Origin: JBCCOW01 sp039025855
GTDB lineage: Bacteria; Planctomycetota; Phycisphaerae; Phycisphaerales; Phycisphaeraceae
Direction of reading: 5' to 3'
Length of the DNA stretch: 64,000 bases
Assembly (NCBI GenBank): GCA_039025855.1
Contig: JBCCNL010000017.1
Span: 1-64,000, forward strand
Shown: in pieces, positions 1 to 8,179 of the stretch
How the letters are laid out: every line of letters starts with the position of its first letter
Position numbering within the stretch: the stretch's first letter is position 1
The notes under the pieces: generated by a model
Told to the model about the DNA's origin: nothing
Database searches by the model: none
The model's input: only the letters and a program-made list of their open reading frames with translations
Made by a program: the position numbers and the translations under genes

Positions 1-1706
1 AGGCGCGGGGCGGTGTCGGCGAGCTCGGTGCGGGGCTCGGGGATGACGGCCTCGATCATCTCGATGATCTCGATGCGGTTCTTCTTGGCCAGCTCGAAGG
101 TGGTCTTGATCTGCTCCATGTTGAGGCCGCGGATCTTGAGGTCGAGCTGGATGGCGGTGATGCCGTTGCGGGAGCCGGTGACCTTGAAGTCCATGTCGCC
201 GAAGTGGTCTTCCTCGCCCTGGATGTCGGTGAGGAAGACATCGGTCTGGCCGTCTTCGTCGGCCTGGATCATGCCGATGGAGATGCCGGCGACGGGGTTC
301 TTGATGGGCACGCCGGCGGCGAGCAGAGCGAGGGTGCCGCCACAGGCCGAGGCCATGGAAGACGAGCCGTTGGACTCGGTGATGTCCGAGACCAGGCGGA
401 TGGTGTAGGGGAAGTCTTCGACGTCGGGGAGGATGGGCAGCAGGGCCTTCTCGGCGAGCTTGCCGTGCCCGATCTCGCGGCGGCCGGGGCCGGTGATCCG
501 CTTGGCCTCGCCGACGCTGAAGGGCGGGAAGTTGTAGTGGAGGTAGAACTTCTCGGCGTACTCAGCACCGAGGCCGTCGACGGCCTGTTCGTCCTTGCCG
601 GTACCGAGGGTGGCCGAGACGATGGCCTGGGTTTCGCCACGCTGGAAGAGGCCCGAGCCGTGCACGGACTTGGGCAGGACATGGGCGTGGCATTCGATGT
701 GGCGGAGCTGATCGGGGGCCCGGCCGTCGGTCCGCTTGCCGTCGCGGATAATCTCACGGGTGAGCTCTTCTTCGAGATCGTGGATCGCAACGCCGACCTG
801 CTTGCGGGTCTCGCGGTAGGCCTGGAAGGCGGCGTAGGTGGCCGACTCGTCGGGCTCGGGGAAGTTGTTCTGGATGAACTTGGCCTTGGCTTCGCGGACG
901 GCGTCGGCGCGGTCGGCCTTGCTGCCCTCCGTGGTCTTGGCGGTGCGGAGGGCTTCCTTCAGGTCGGCGTTGACCTTGTCGGTGATCTCCTGCGGGGGAA
1001 CGACGTCGCCGCCGACCTTCTCCTTGCCGCACTTGCCCTGAAGCTCCTTGATGAGGGCGACGATCTTCTCGATCTCGCCGTAGCCGAGCTCGATGGCTTT
1101 GACCATGTCGTCTTCGGGCAGCTCGTAGGAGCCGACCTCGATCATGTTGATGCCGTCCTCGTGGCCGCAGAGGAGCATGTCGAGGTCGGAGTAGGCGTCC
1201 TGTGCGGCGGTGGGCATGACGACGAACTCGCCGTCGACGCGGCCGAGCCGGACGTTGCCGACCGGGCCCTGGAAGGGGATGGAGCTGATGGCCAGCGCGG
1301 CGGAGGCGGCGATGCCGGCGAGGACGTCGGGCTCGTTCTGGCCGTCGTAGGCCATGACCCAGCACTGGATCTGGACCTCGTCGATGTAGCCCTTGGGGAA
1401 CAGCGGCCGGATGGGCCGGTCGATGTTCCGCATGGTGAGGATTTCTTTCTGGTTCGGAGCGCCTTCACGCTTCCGGAAACCGCCGGGGAATTTGCCAGCG
1501 GAGGAGAGCTTCTCGCGGTAGTCGACGGTGAGGGGGAAGAAGTCGAGGCCGGGCCGGGGGTCGGCGTGGACGGCGGTGCCGAGGATGACGGTCTCGCCGT
1601 ACTGGACGAGGACGGCACCGTCGGCCTGCTTGGCGACAAAGCCGGACTCGATGGAGAGGGTCCGGCCGGCGAGTTCCATCTCGACGCGGTGGGGGGCTTG
1701 GGACAT
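1..1706 (-). CDS. pnp: Polyribonucleotide nucleotidyltransferase (PNPase), 3' end outside window
   Basis: Phosphorolytic 3'-to-5' exoribonuclease of the cytoplasm and a degradosome core enzyme. The visible 568 codons hold the first RNase PH domain (about residues 1-150, with FFPLTVDYREK and GKFPGGF), the helical linker, and the second, catalytic RNase PH domain with GETQAIVSATLGT, the GPGRREIGHG phosphate site and GDMDFKVTGSRNG near residue 500, whose Asp and Lys residues are the catalytic set in the E. coli enzyme. The window edge cuts the gene where the KH domain begins, so KH and S1 lie outside. The ATG at 1706 follows AAGGAA by 7 bases, a good Shine-Dalgarno. It lies 340 bp downstream of rpsO, the classical rpsO-pnp order. 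Identification is secure. Confidence 0.96.
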   Translation of the reverse strand, partial: MSQAPHRVEMELAGRTLSIESGFVAKQADGAVLVQYGETVILGTAVHADPRPGLDFFPLTVDYREKLSSAGKFPGGFRKREGAPNQKEILTMRNIDRPIRPLFPKGYIDEVQIQCWVMAYDGQNEPDVLAGIAASAALAISSIPFQGPVGNVRLGRVDGEFVVMPTAAQDAYSDLDMLLCGHEDGINMIEVGSYELPEDDMVKAIELGYGEIEKIVALIKELQGKCGKEKVGGDVVPPQEITDKVNADLKEALRTAKTTEGSKADRADAVREAKAKFIQNNFPEPDESATYAAFQAYRETRKQVGVAIHDLEEELTREIIRDGKRTDGRAPDQLRHIECHAHVLPKSVHGSGLFQRGETQAIVSATLGTGKDEQAVDGLGAEYAEKFYLHYNFPPFSVGEAKRITGPGRREIGHGKLAEKALLPILPDVEDFPYTIRLVSDITESNGSSSMASACGGTLALLAAGVPIKNPVAGISIGMIQADEDGQTDVFLTDIQGEEDHFGDMDFKVTGSRNGITAIQLDLKIRGLNMEQIKTTFELAKKNRIEIIEMIEAVIPEPRTELADTAPR

Positions 1707-2046
1707 GTCGGGTTTCCTTCACGCGGGGGGACTGACAGCCCGCCGGTGCGTGATGCTTAGGGCATCCACATCACAGAACGGGTCGGTGCCTAGCCGAGTG
1801 AGGAGTGAAAGACAGAGGACTTCCCAAACGCCGAGTCCCGTGCGGGGCTTCAGGGGTTGAAGCCGGGGCGGGTGGGGTTTGGGGGGTCGCCTGCCATCCG
1901 CTCCTTGCCGATCCACATGATCGACGGCCGGGCGGTTGGGGCCGACGGCGTGAGCCATCGGCGACGGGCTACGGAACGGTGGGTCGTGTGGAGCGACGCC
2001 GCCGCACGGAGCCCGACGCCGATCGCTGACGCGACCGACAAGCGGG
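1707..2046. other. rpsO-pnp intergenic region with one hairpin
   Basis: 340 bp without a convincing gene between rpsO and pnp. It contains an inverted repeat GGCTTCA/TGAAGCC (1846-1852 and 1858-1864, five-base loop) with no U-run on the minus strand, so it is more likely an RNA-processing or stability hairpin in the pnp leader than a terminator. In enterobacteria this spacer carries the RNase III site that autoregulates pnp; an equivalent here is inference only. Short ORFs on both strands lack family features. Confidence 0.45.
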
Positions 2047-2316
2047 CTACTTCCGCAGGCCGAGCTTGGCGATGAGGTCGAGGTAGGACTGGCGGTTGGT
2101 CCGCTGGAGGTAGCGGAGCAGCCGGTTCCGCTTGGAGACTTGGTTTAGCAGGCCACGGCGGGAGGCGAAGTCCTGCTTGTGCTGCTTGAGGTGCTCGGTG
2201 AGCTCTTTGATGCGGTGGGTCAGGATGGCGACCTGGACCTCGGGGCTGCCGGAATCGGATTCCGTGCGCCCGAACTCCTTGATGACTTCGGTTTTACGTT
2301 CGGCGGTGATGCTCAT
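2047..2316 (-). CDS. rpsO: 30S ribosomal protein S15
   Basis: Small-subunit protein that binds the 16S rRNA central domain early in assembly. The 89-residue length is exactly that of the family. The conserved blocks are visible: FGRTESDSGSPEVQVAILT near the N-terminus, then LTEHLKQHKQDFASRRGL and NRLLRYLQRTNRQSYLDLIAKLGLRK at the C-terminus. Transcribed towards pnp. No Shine-Dalgarno precedes the ATG at 2316. The 162 bases up to kdsB (2317-2478) would form its leader; S15 represses its own translation in several phyla through unrelated leader structures, but I see no recognisable S15-binding motif here. Confidence 0.97.
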   Translation of the reverse strand: MSITAERKTEVIKEFGRTESDSGSPEVQVAILTHRIKELTEHLKQHKQDFASRRGLLNQVSKRNRLLRYLQRTNRQSYLDLIAKLGLRK

Positions 2317-2478
2317 AGTCGGAGGATCGTGGGGTTGATGGGTTGCGGTGTCGGATAACGGTTCTGATGGCGGTCAACTGTGGCGTGGATAGACGGATAC
2401 CGCCTCCCAATCGCGAGTCGCGGAGAGTAACACAACCGGGCTCTCAGAGCAAGTTTGTGGGGGTTTTTGAGGTTCTGG

Positions 2479-3219
2479 TCAGTTCTGGGCCCTGGATCGG
2501 GCGACGAAGGCGTCGTACTGGGCACGGGTGTCGATGCCGGGGTGCGGGGCGTCGGCCGCGATCAGGGCGATGCGGTGGCCGTGCTCAAGGACGCGGAGCT
2601 GTTCGAGTTGTTCGGCTTGTTCGAGCGGGGTCGGCGTCAGGTTGGGGTAGTCAAGGAGGAAGCCGCGGCGGTAGGCGTAGAGCCCGGGGTGTTTCCAGAC
2701 GGTGGGGTGGATGCCGTCGCGATCGAAGGGGATGCAGGCCCGGGAGAAGTAGAGGGCTCGGCGGTGCCGGTCGCTGACGACCTTGACGATGTTGGGGTCG
2801 GTCGGGTCTTCGTCGGGTGCGAAGGCGGAGCAGAGCGTGGCCATCGGGGCGTCGGGGTCGGCGGCGAGGCCGGCGACGAGGGCGTCGATGACGGCGGGCT
2901 CGATCTCGGGCTCGTCGCCCTGGACGTTGACAATGAGCTCGTGGTCCGTACCCAGTGAGGTAAGCGCCTCGGCGAGGCGGGAGGTGCCGTTGGGGTGCTC
3001 GCCGGTCATGACGGCTTCGCCGCCGAAGGCGCGGACGGCTTCGGCGATACGGTCGTCATCGGTGGCCACCGCGATGCGGTCGACCGAGGTTGCACGTTGG
3101 ACCTGTTCGACGACGTGTTGGATCAGCGGCTTGCCGGTGTCAGCGAGCAGTGGCTTGCCGGGCAGCCGGGTCGAGGCGTAGCGGGCGGGGATGAGGGCGA
3201 GGGCTTGCGGCGTGGACAC
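2479..3219 (-). CDS. kdsB: 3-deoxy-manno-octulosonate cytidylyltransferase
   Basis: Activates KDO with CTP to CMP-KDO, the donor for the inner core of lipopolysaccharide. 246 residues, normal for the family. Seen: the N-terminal nucleotide-binding motif IPARYASTRLPGKPL (residues 10-24), TGEHPNGTSRLAEA (substrate loop), NVQGDEPEIEP (metal/CTP binding) and HPGLYAYRRGFLLDY towards the C-terminus. Start is a GTG at 3219, six bases after the TGA of the upstream TPR gene, so the two are probably translationally linked. Its presence argues for an LPS-like outer membrane. Secure. Confidence 0.95.
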   Translation of the reverse strand: MSTPQALALIPARYASTRLPGKPLLADTGKPLIQHVVEQVQRATSVDRIAVATDDDRIAEAVRAFGGEAVMTGEHPNGTSRLAEALTSLGTDHELIVNVQGDEPEIEPAVIDALVAGLAADPDAPMATLCSAFAPDEDPTDPNIVKVVSDRHRRALYFSRACIPFDRDGIHPTVWKHPGLYAYRRGFLLDYPNLTPTPLEQAEQLEQLRVLEHGHRIALIAADAPHPGIDTRAQYDAFVARSRAQN

Positions 3220-3225
3220 GGGCGA

Positions 3226-4695
3226 TCACCCGTCCTTGAGCTTCTGAACGAGCTCGCGGATCCGGTCGCGTTGGGCCCGGATGTCTTTGTAGTTGATGTC
3301 GGTCTTGAGCAGCTCGGAGGCGAGGCGTTCGGACTCCTGTGCCATCTCGAGCGTGTTGTTGTTCTCGGCGACGCCCATGCAGGCGAGCATCTTGTCGTAC
3401 CGCATCTCCTTGGCGAGCGGATCGCTGGTCGAAGGGTGGAGCTTGATGCCGTCATCGAGGGTCTCGATGGCTTCGTCGGACCAGCCTTTTTCGAGGTACG
3501 CCTTGCCGAGGTAGTAGTGGGCCTGGGCCTTGTTCTTGGGGTCGTCCTTGGCCTGCTGGAAGCTGCCGATGGCGTCGTCGAACTGCCGCCCGAGGAACTG
3601 GCGTTTGCCGAGCTCGAACTTGAGCGACAGGTCCGTGGGGTAGTGGCTGACGCGGTCGGTGTATTCCTTGAGTTCGAACTTGAGCTTCTGGCCCATGATC
3701 TGCTTGAGCTGCTGCTTCAGCTCCTCGTTGGGCTCTTTCTTGAGCTTCATCCGGATCTGGCGGATCACGCGGTTGAACTGCCGCATCGCGACGTCGCCGG
3801 CCCGGACCTTGAACCGGTACTGCCCGGTCTGCTCGGCGGTCTGCTTGAGCAGGGCGATGGCTTCCTTCTCGGTGTCGGCCTGCTCTTTCTTGAGCAGGGC
3901 ATCGACGAGCTTGGTCACCATGTCGGGGTCTTCGGGGTTCTCTTCCAACTCGGCACGCCGGGCGGCGATCAGCCGGTCCAGGGCGTCGCCCGACGACGTG
4001 GTGGACTGGGCGGCACGCTGCAACTCCTGTTCTTCGGAAGCCTTGATGTTGCCACGGAAGCCGCCGCCCTCTTCGGACTGTTCGGACGACTTGGCGGCGT
4101 ACTTCTCGGCTTCGAGGTCTTTAAGGTCGCTCAGGAGCGTCGAGTCGTTCGGCTTGAGCGAGACGGCCCGGCGGCAGCACTCGATGGCTTTCTCGTACTG
4201 GAGGATGGCGTGGAAGTTGTCGCGGAGCTTGATCCAGGTCTTGGCGTTCTTGACCGGGCCCATCATCTCCAGCGCGATCAGGCCGGCCTGGTAGGCGACC
4301 TCGCCGAGGTTGAGCTCGTCTTCGTTGGCGTCGGCGGCGATCGCGTCTTCCATGAACTTGACGTAGGCGGCGTAGTTGGTCGGGTCGAGGCTGGCGGCCT
4401 TCTCCGAGGTGAGCATCTTGTCGACGAGCGAAGACCCGATGGCTTTGACGCCCATGAGCCCGGGCTTCTTGCCCTTGGCGAGCTTACGGCGCATGGCGAC
4501 GTCGCGGAGCTCTTCGTGGCGGCGCATGTTGTCGGGCTGGTGCCGGAGCCCATTGATGTAGAGCTCGACGGAATAGTCGTAGTTGCGGGCGTCGGCGGTG
4601 GTCTCGGCGTGACGGAAGAAGGCTTCGGCCTTCCGGTCAGACCGCTTAAACGCGCCGTTGGCGCCGCTGCTGCTGTTTTCGGTTTTGCCGAACAT
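3226..4695 (-). CDS. Tetratricopeptide-repeat protein of unknown function
   Basis: 489 residues, no signal peptide or membrane segment, so probably cytoplasmic. TPR-like helical pairs are visible throughout: NYDYSVELYINGLRHQPDN near residue 40, YEKAIECCRRAVSLKPND in the middle, and FDDAIGSFQQAKDDPKNKAQAHYYLGKAYLEKGWSDEAIETL near the C-terminus. An acidic/Gln stretch (about residues 175-230) separates the N- and C-terminal repeat blocks. I chose the ATG at 4695 over the TTG two codons upstream. It begins a minus-strand run with kdsB (6 bp apart). Probably a scaffold; no partner can be named from the sequence. Confidence 0.85.
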   Translation of the reverse strand: MFGKTENSSSGANGAFKRSDRKAEAFFRHAETTADARNYDYSVELYINGLRHQPDNMRRHEELRDVAMRRKLAKGKKPGLMGVKAIGSSLVDKMLTSEKAASLDPTNYAAYVKFMEDAIAADANEDELNLGEVAYQAGLIALEMMGPVKNAKTWIKLRDNFHAILQYEKAIECCRRAVSLKPNDSTLLSDLKDLEAEKYAAKSSEQSEEGGGFRGNIKASEEQELQRAAQSTTSSGDALDRLIAARRAELEENPEDPDMVTKLVDALLKKEQADTEKEAIALLKQTAEQTGQYRFKVRAGDVAMRQFNRVIRQIRMKLKKEPNEELKQQLKQIMGQKLKFELKEYTDRVSHYPTDLSLKFELGKRQFLGRQFDDAIGSFQQAKDDPKNKAQAHYYLGKAYLEKGWSDEAIETLDDGIKLHPSTSDPLAKEMRYDKMLACMGVAENNNTLEMAQESERLASELLKTDINYKDIRAQRDRIRELVQKLKDG

Positions 4696-4809
4696 GGCCA
4701 ATGGTTGGGGCCCTTGGGGGAGAGGGGTCGGAGGAGAGTCGGTGCAGACACATGAGTTTAAGGCATGAAACGGCCAGCGTCAGCGGGCGCGGCCGATTCT
4801 CGGACGGGT

Positions 4810-4815
4810 TATCTT
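4810..4815 (+). promoter_or_regulatory. TATCTT -10-like box for leaderless dapB
   Basis: TATCTT ends 6 bases before the ATG at 4822; no Shine-Dalgarno is present. This matches the TANNNT spacing seen before many genes in this window. No clear -35. Confidence 0.5.
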
Positions 4816-4821
4816 GCCGCG

Positions 4822-5616
4822 ATGAACAGCAAGACAGTGGCGATCCATGGCGCGGGGGGGCGGATGGGCCGACGGCTCGTGGCGTTGGCGGGTGAAGCGG
4901 GGCTGACGGTGGTGGAGGCGGTCGAGCACGATCAGCACCCGGAGCTGGGTCGTGATGCGGGGGAGTTGGCGGGGCTGGGGTCGCTGGGTGTGCCGTTGGG
5001 GACAGAGCTGGGCACCGCTGCGGGCGTGGTGATCGACTTCAGCCTGCCGGACGGGACGCGGCGGGTCCTTGAGCACTGCCGGTCGGCGGGGCTGCCGCTG
5101 GTCATTGGGACGACGGGTCTGACGGACGACCACCAGGGGCTGATTGATGCGGCGGCGGGTGAGATCGCGGTGTGTCAGGCGACGAACTTCAGCATGGTGG
5201 TGAACGTGCTGTGGAAGCTCGCGGCGGAGGCGGCGCAGCTGCTGGGTGAGGGGTACGACATCGAGGTCTTGGAGGCTCACCACCGGTACAAGAAGGACGC
5301 ACCGTCGGGGACGGCCCGGACGCTGGCGCAGCGGCTGTGCGACGCGACGGGTCGAGACTTTGAACAGGACGTGGTCTTTGCTCGGCACGGCGAAGACGCG
5401 CCGCGGCAGACGAAGGACATCACCGTGCAGACGCTGCGGCTGGGCGATCACGCCGGCGAGCACACCGCGTTCTTTGCGACCCCCGGCGAACGGCTGGAGA
5501 TCAAGCACGTCTCGACCAGCCGGGACAGCTACGCGGTCGGTGCGCTCCGGGCGGCGGCGTGGCTGATCGATCAGCCCGCGGGGCGGTATGACATGGCCGA
5601 TGTGCTGGGGCTGTAG
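4822..5616 (+). CDS. dapB: 4-hydroxy-tetrahydrodipicolinate reductase
   Basis: NAD(P)H-dependent reductase of the diaminopimelate/lysine pathway, feeding cell-wall and lysine synthesis. 264 residues from the chosen ATG; upstream in-frame codons from 4765 are ignored because AIHGAGGRMGR (Rossmann GxxGxxG) should sit at the extreme N-terminus and TATCTT lies 6 bases before this ATG. Further motifs: VIGTTGL, ATNFSMVVNVLWKL, and the catalytic EAHHRYKKDAPSGTA near residue 150. It converges with the MATE gene, the two stops being 4 bp apart. Codons end heavily in G, unlike plus-strand genes at 18-25 kb. Secure. Confidence 0.96.
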   Translation: MNSKTVAIHGAGGRMGRRLVALAGEAGLTVVEAVEHDQHPELGRDAGELAGLGSLGVPLGTELGTAAGVVIDFSLPDGTRRVLEHCRSAGLPLVIGTTGLTDDHQGLIDAAAGEIAVCQATNFSMVVNVLWKLAAEAAQLLGEGYDIEVLEAHHRYKKDAPSGTARTLAQRLCDATGRDFEQDVVFARHGEDAPRQTKDITVQTLRLGDHAGEHTAFFATPGERLEIKHVSTSRDSYAVGALRAAAWLIDQPAGRYDMADVLGL

Positions 5617-5620
5617 CTCA

Positions 5621-7015
5621 TCACGTTGATCGGTTGTCCGGGTGGATATCGATGCGCTCCCAGACGCCGGATCGGAACCGAGCGACATACAAGCAAGCGA
5701 TCAGGGCGAACGCCGCGACGGCCATCCACCACGGCCCAATGACGCCAAGGCCCGGGGCCAACGTCGCGACCATCCAGCCGCCTCCGATCATCACGCCGGC
5801 GGTGCCGAAGAGCATGATGACCGCGGGGATGAGCGTATCGCCGGCTCCGCGCAGCGCGCTGGCGAACGTGAACTGCGTGGCGTCGAAGAGCTGGAACACA
5901 GCCATGCACAGCAGCACCGACCAGGCAACGGCGGCGACGGCGGGGTCGGCGGTGAGGAGTGTGACCAGCCACCCCCCTGCCGTGATGTAGATCACGGCGA
6001 TGAGGCTGACCCAGGCGAGGTTGATCCGCCAGGCGGTGTAGGCCTGCCGCCGGGCGAGGGCGCGGTCGCCCTGCCCGATGCTCTTGCCGACCGCGGCGGC
6101 GCAGGCGAAGGCGACGCCGACGCAGGGCATAATGGCGAGCTCGAAGAACTTGAAGGCGATGTTCGAGCCGGCCATAGCGGTCGTGCCGAAACGCCCGACC
6201 AACAGGAAGAGGAAGACGGTTAAGGTGGCGATGTCGCCGACGAGCTGAAAGCCTGCGGGCAGGCCGATGCGGAGTAGCGGGCGGAGGAGTTTGGGGCAGG
6301 GGAGCAGGCCATGGAAGGTACCGAACTGCCGGCGGAGCTTGGGGGCGGCCATGAACGTAAGTAGGACGAGGACAGACACCGCCGCGGCGGCGGAGGTGGC
6401 CCAGGCGGCGCCGGCGACCCCGAGGGCGGGCGCGCCGAGGTTGCCGTAGATCAGGACCCAGTTGGCGAAGATGTTGAAGACGTTGGCGATGAGGGTGGCC
6501 CAGAACCCGGCCCAGGGGCGGTGGACGCCGGTGAAGAAGTTGGTCCAGGCGGCGGCGATTACGGCGGGCGCGATGCCGAGCAGCCCGATGGTGATGTAGT
6601 CGGCTTCCATGGCGGCGACCTCGGGGCTGTGGCCGAAGGCTGCGACGATGCCGGGGACGAACGGCCAGAGCAGGAGCGTCAGGCCACCCCACGCAACGCC
6701 GATCCACGCGCCCTGCCAGGCGTAGGCCCCGCAGCGGCTGTGCTCGCCCCGGCCAAGTGCCTGACTGACGAGGGTGGAGACGGCGGAGGTGATGCCGAAG
6801 CCCAGCGCGATCAGGCAGAACAGGCCGATGGACGCGGGGACAATGGCCGCCTGCGCCGCGGGGCCGAGTGCGGAGACCATCGCGAAGTCGACCCAGGACA
6901 TAACGGTGCGGGAGATCATCGAGGCGATGATCGGCAGGGCGAGGACGAGCAGGCCGACCGCGAGGGATCGACCGCTCGTGGTTGCGGGGTCTGGAGGATT
7001 GGATGGGAGGGACAC
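5621..7015 (-). CDS. MATE family multidrug/toxin exporter
   Basis: Inner-membrane cation-coupled antiporter of the MATE (NorM/DinF-like) family. 464 residues with about twelve hydrophobic segments in two six-helix halves. Typical features are SMISRTVMSWVDFAMVSALGPAAQAA near the N-terminus, the TLVSQALGRGE segment after helix 2, and the corresponding AVGKSIGQGDRALARRQA in the second half. Start GTG at 7015; a TAGATT box lies about 27 bases upstream on the minus strand, so this gene may have a short leader. Divergent from the deoxyhypusine-synthase-like gene. Substrate cannot be told. Confidence 0.9.
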   Translation of the reverse strand: MSLPSNPPDPATTSGRSLAVGLLVLALPIIASMISRTVMSWVDFAMVSALGPAAQAAIVPASIGLFCLIALGFGITSAVSTLVSQALGRGEHSRCGAYAWQGAWIGVAWGGLTLLLWPFVPGIVAAFGHSPEVAAMEADYITIGLLGIAPAVIAAAWTNFFTGVHRPWAGFWATLIANVFNIFANWVLIYGNLGAPALGVAGAAWATSAAAAVSVLVLLTFMAAPKLRRQFGTFHGLLPCPKLLRPLLRIGLPAGFQLVGDIATLTVFLFLLVGRFGTTAMAGSNIAFKFFELAIMPCVGVAFACAAAVGKSIGQGDRALARRQAYTAWRINLAWVSLIAVIYITAGGWLVTLLTADPAVAAVAWSVLLCMAVFQLFDATQFTFASALRGAGDTLIPAVIMLFGTAGVMIGGGWMVATLAPGLGVIGPWWMAVAAFALIACLYVARFRSGVWERIDIHPDNRST

Positions 7016-7113
7016 GGGCAGGGCTCGGGCGGGCGAGTCGGCAATCTAGGCGGATCGGGTTGGGGTCGTGTGACGAGCGGGCTGGCAAAACTCCATCGGC
7101 GTGGCCTTGGCCG

Positions 7114-7119
7114 TAACCT
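7114..7119 (+). promoter_or_regulatory. TAACCT -10-like box, leaderless arrangement
   Basis: TAACCT ends exactly 6 bases before the ATG at 7126; no Shine-Dalgarno. Confidence 0.5.
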
Positions 7120-7125
7120 GCACCC

Positions 7126-8133
7126 ATGAACGCTACCCCGCTCCGCGACTTCCTCGACCACCACTTCCTGCACTTCAACGCCCGGGAGTTGGTCGCGGCG
7201 GCGCGCGGGTACGAGGCCCACCTGGAATCCGGCGGGAAGATGATGGTCACGCTCGCCGGGGCGATGAGTACAGCCCAGATCGGGCGGTCGCTGGCGGAGA
7301 TGATCCGCCAGGACAAGGTCCACGCGATCACGTGTACCGGCGCGAACCTGGAAGAGGACGTGTTCACGCTGCTGTCGGTCAAGGAGTACGAGCACTGCCC
7401 CGATTGGCGGGCGCTGAGCGCGGCGGATGAGCAGGCCTTGTACGACCGGGGCATGAACCGGGTGACCGACACGTGTATCCCCGAGACGGTGATGCGTCAT
7501 GTTGAGCACCGGCTGCGTGTGGTGTGGGAGCGGACGCTGGAGAGCGACGAGCGGCTGTTCCCGTACGAGTTTTTTTATGAGGTGTTGGGTCAGCCCGACC
7601 TCGCGGAGCACTACCAGGCCGACCCGGCGGACTCGTGGCTGCTGGCGGCGAAGGCGAAGGGCATCCCGGTGTACACGCCGGGCTGGGAAGACTCGACGAT
7701 CGGGAACATCTTCACGGCCTGGGCCATGCAGGCCGGGGCGTCGAACCATGCGTGCTTGCGGGACGGAACGGAGCAGCTGGCGGACTTAGCGCGGTGGTAT
7801 CGGCGGGCGAACGGCCAGCCGGAGGACGGCTCGCCGGATGAGCCGGTGGGTCCGGGCGTGGGGTTCTTCCAGATGGGTGGGGGGATCGCGGGGGACTTCC
7901 CGATCTGTGCGGTGCCGATGATGATCCAGGACTTGAAGTGGCTGGACACGCCGTACTGGGCGTACTTCTGTCAGATCAGCGATGCGGTGACGAGCTACGG
8001 CGGGTACAGCGGTGCGGTGCCGAACGAGAAGATCACGTGGGGCAAGCTGGAGCCGGAGACGCCGAAGTTCATGATCCAGTCGGACGCGACGATCGTGGCG
8101 CCGCTGATCTTCGGTTACGTGCTGGGCCGATAG
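7126..8133 (+). CDS. Deoxyhypusine synthase-like protein
   Basis: 335 residues related to eukaryotic/archaeal deoxyhypusine synthase, an NAD- and spermidine-dependent aminobutyl transferase. Seen: LAGAMSTAQIGRSLAEMIRQ and ITCTGANLEEDVF (NAD-binding core), MQAGASNHACLRDGTEQL, GVGFFQMGGGIAGDFPICAVPMM, and NEKITWGKL, whose Lys307 matches the covalent-intermediate lysine of human DHS. Bacteria lack eIF5A, so in bacterial members the acceptor is a polyamine (homospermidine-type synthesis) or unknown; the true acceptor here is not visible. Start chosen at 7126 because TAACCT lies 6 bases upstream. Family assignment strong, reaction inferred. Confidence 0.88.
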   Translation: MNATPLRDFLDHHFLHFNARELVAAARGYEAHLESGGKMMVTLAGAMSTAQIGRSLAEMIRQDKVHAITCTGANLEEDVFTLLSVKEYEHCPDWRALSAADEQALYDRGMNRVTDTCIPETVMRHVEHRLRVVWERTLESDERLFPYEFFYEVLGQPDLAEHYQADPADSWLLAAKAKGIPVYTPGWEDSTIGNIFTAWAMQAGASNHACLRDGTEQLADLARWYRRANGQPEDGSPDEPVGPGVGFFQMGGGIAGDFPICAVPMMIQDLKWLDTPYWAYFCQISDAVTSYGGYSGAVPNEKITWGKLEPETPKFMIQSDATIVAPLIFGYVLGR

Positions 8134-8166
8134 CCCATCGGTCGCTGGCTTTCGCGACATGATGTT

Positions 8167-8172
8167 TATATT
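8167..8172 (+). promoter_or_regulatory. TATATT -10-like box for the helicase gene
   Basis: TATATT ends 7 bases before the ATG at 8180 and favours that start over the ATGs at 8159 and 8162. Confidence 0.45.
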
Positions 8173-8179
8173 GCGTGGG

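Noticed and set aside
204..1760. 518-codon plus-strand ORF
   Set aside because: Shadow of pnp: Gly/Val/Asp-rich without family features; the opposite strand encodes clear PNPase motifs.
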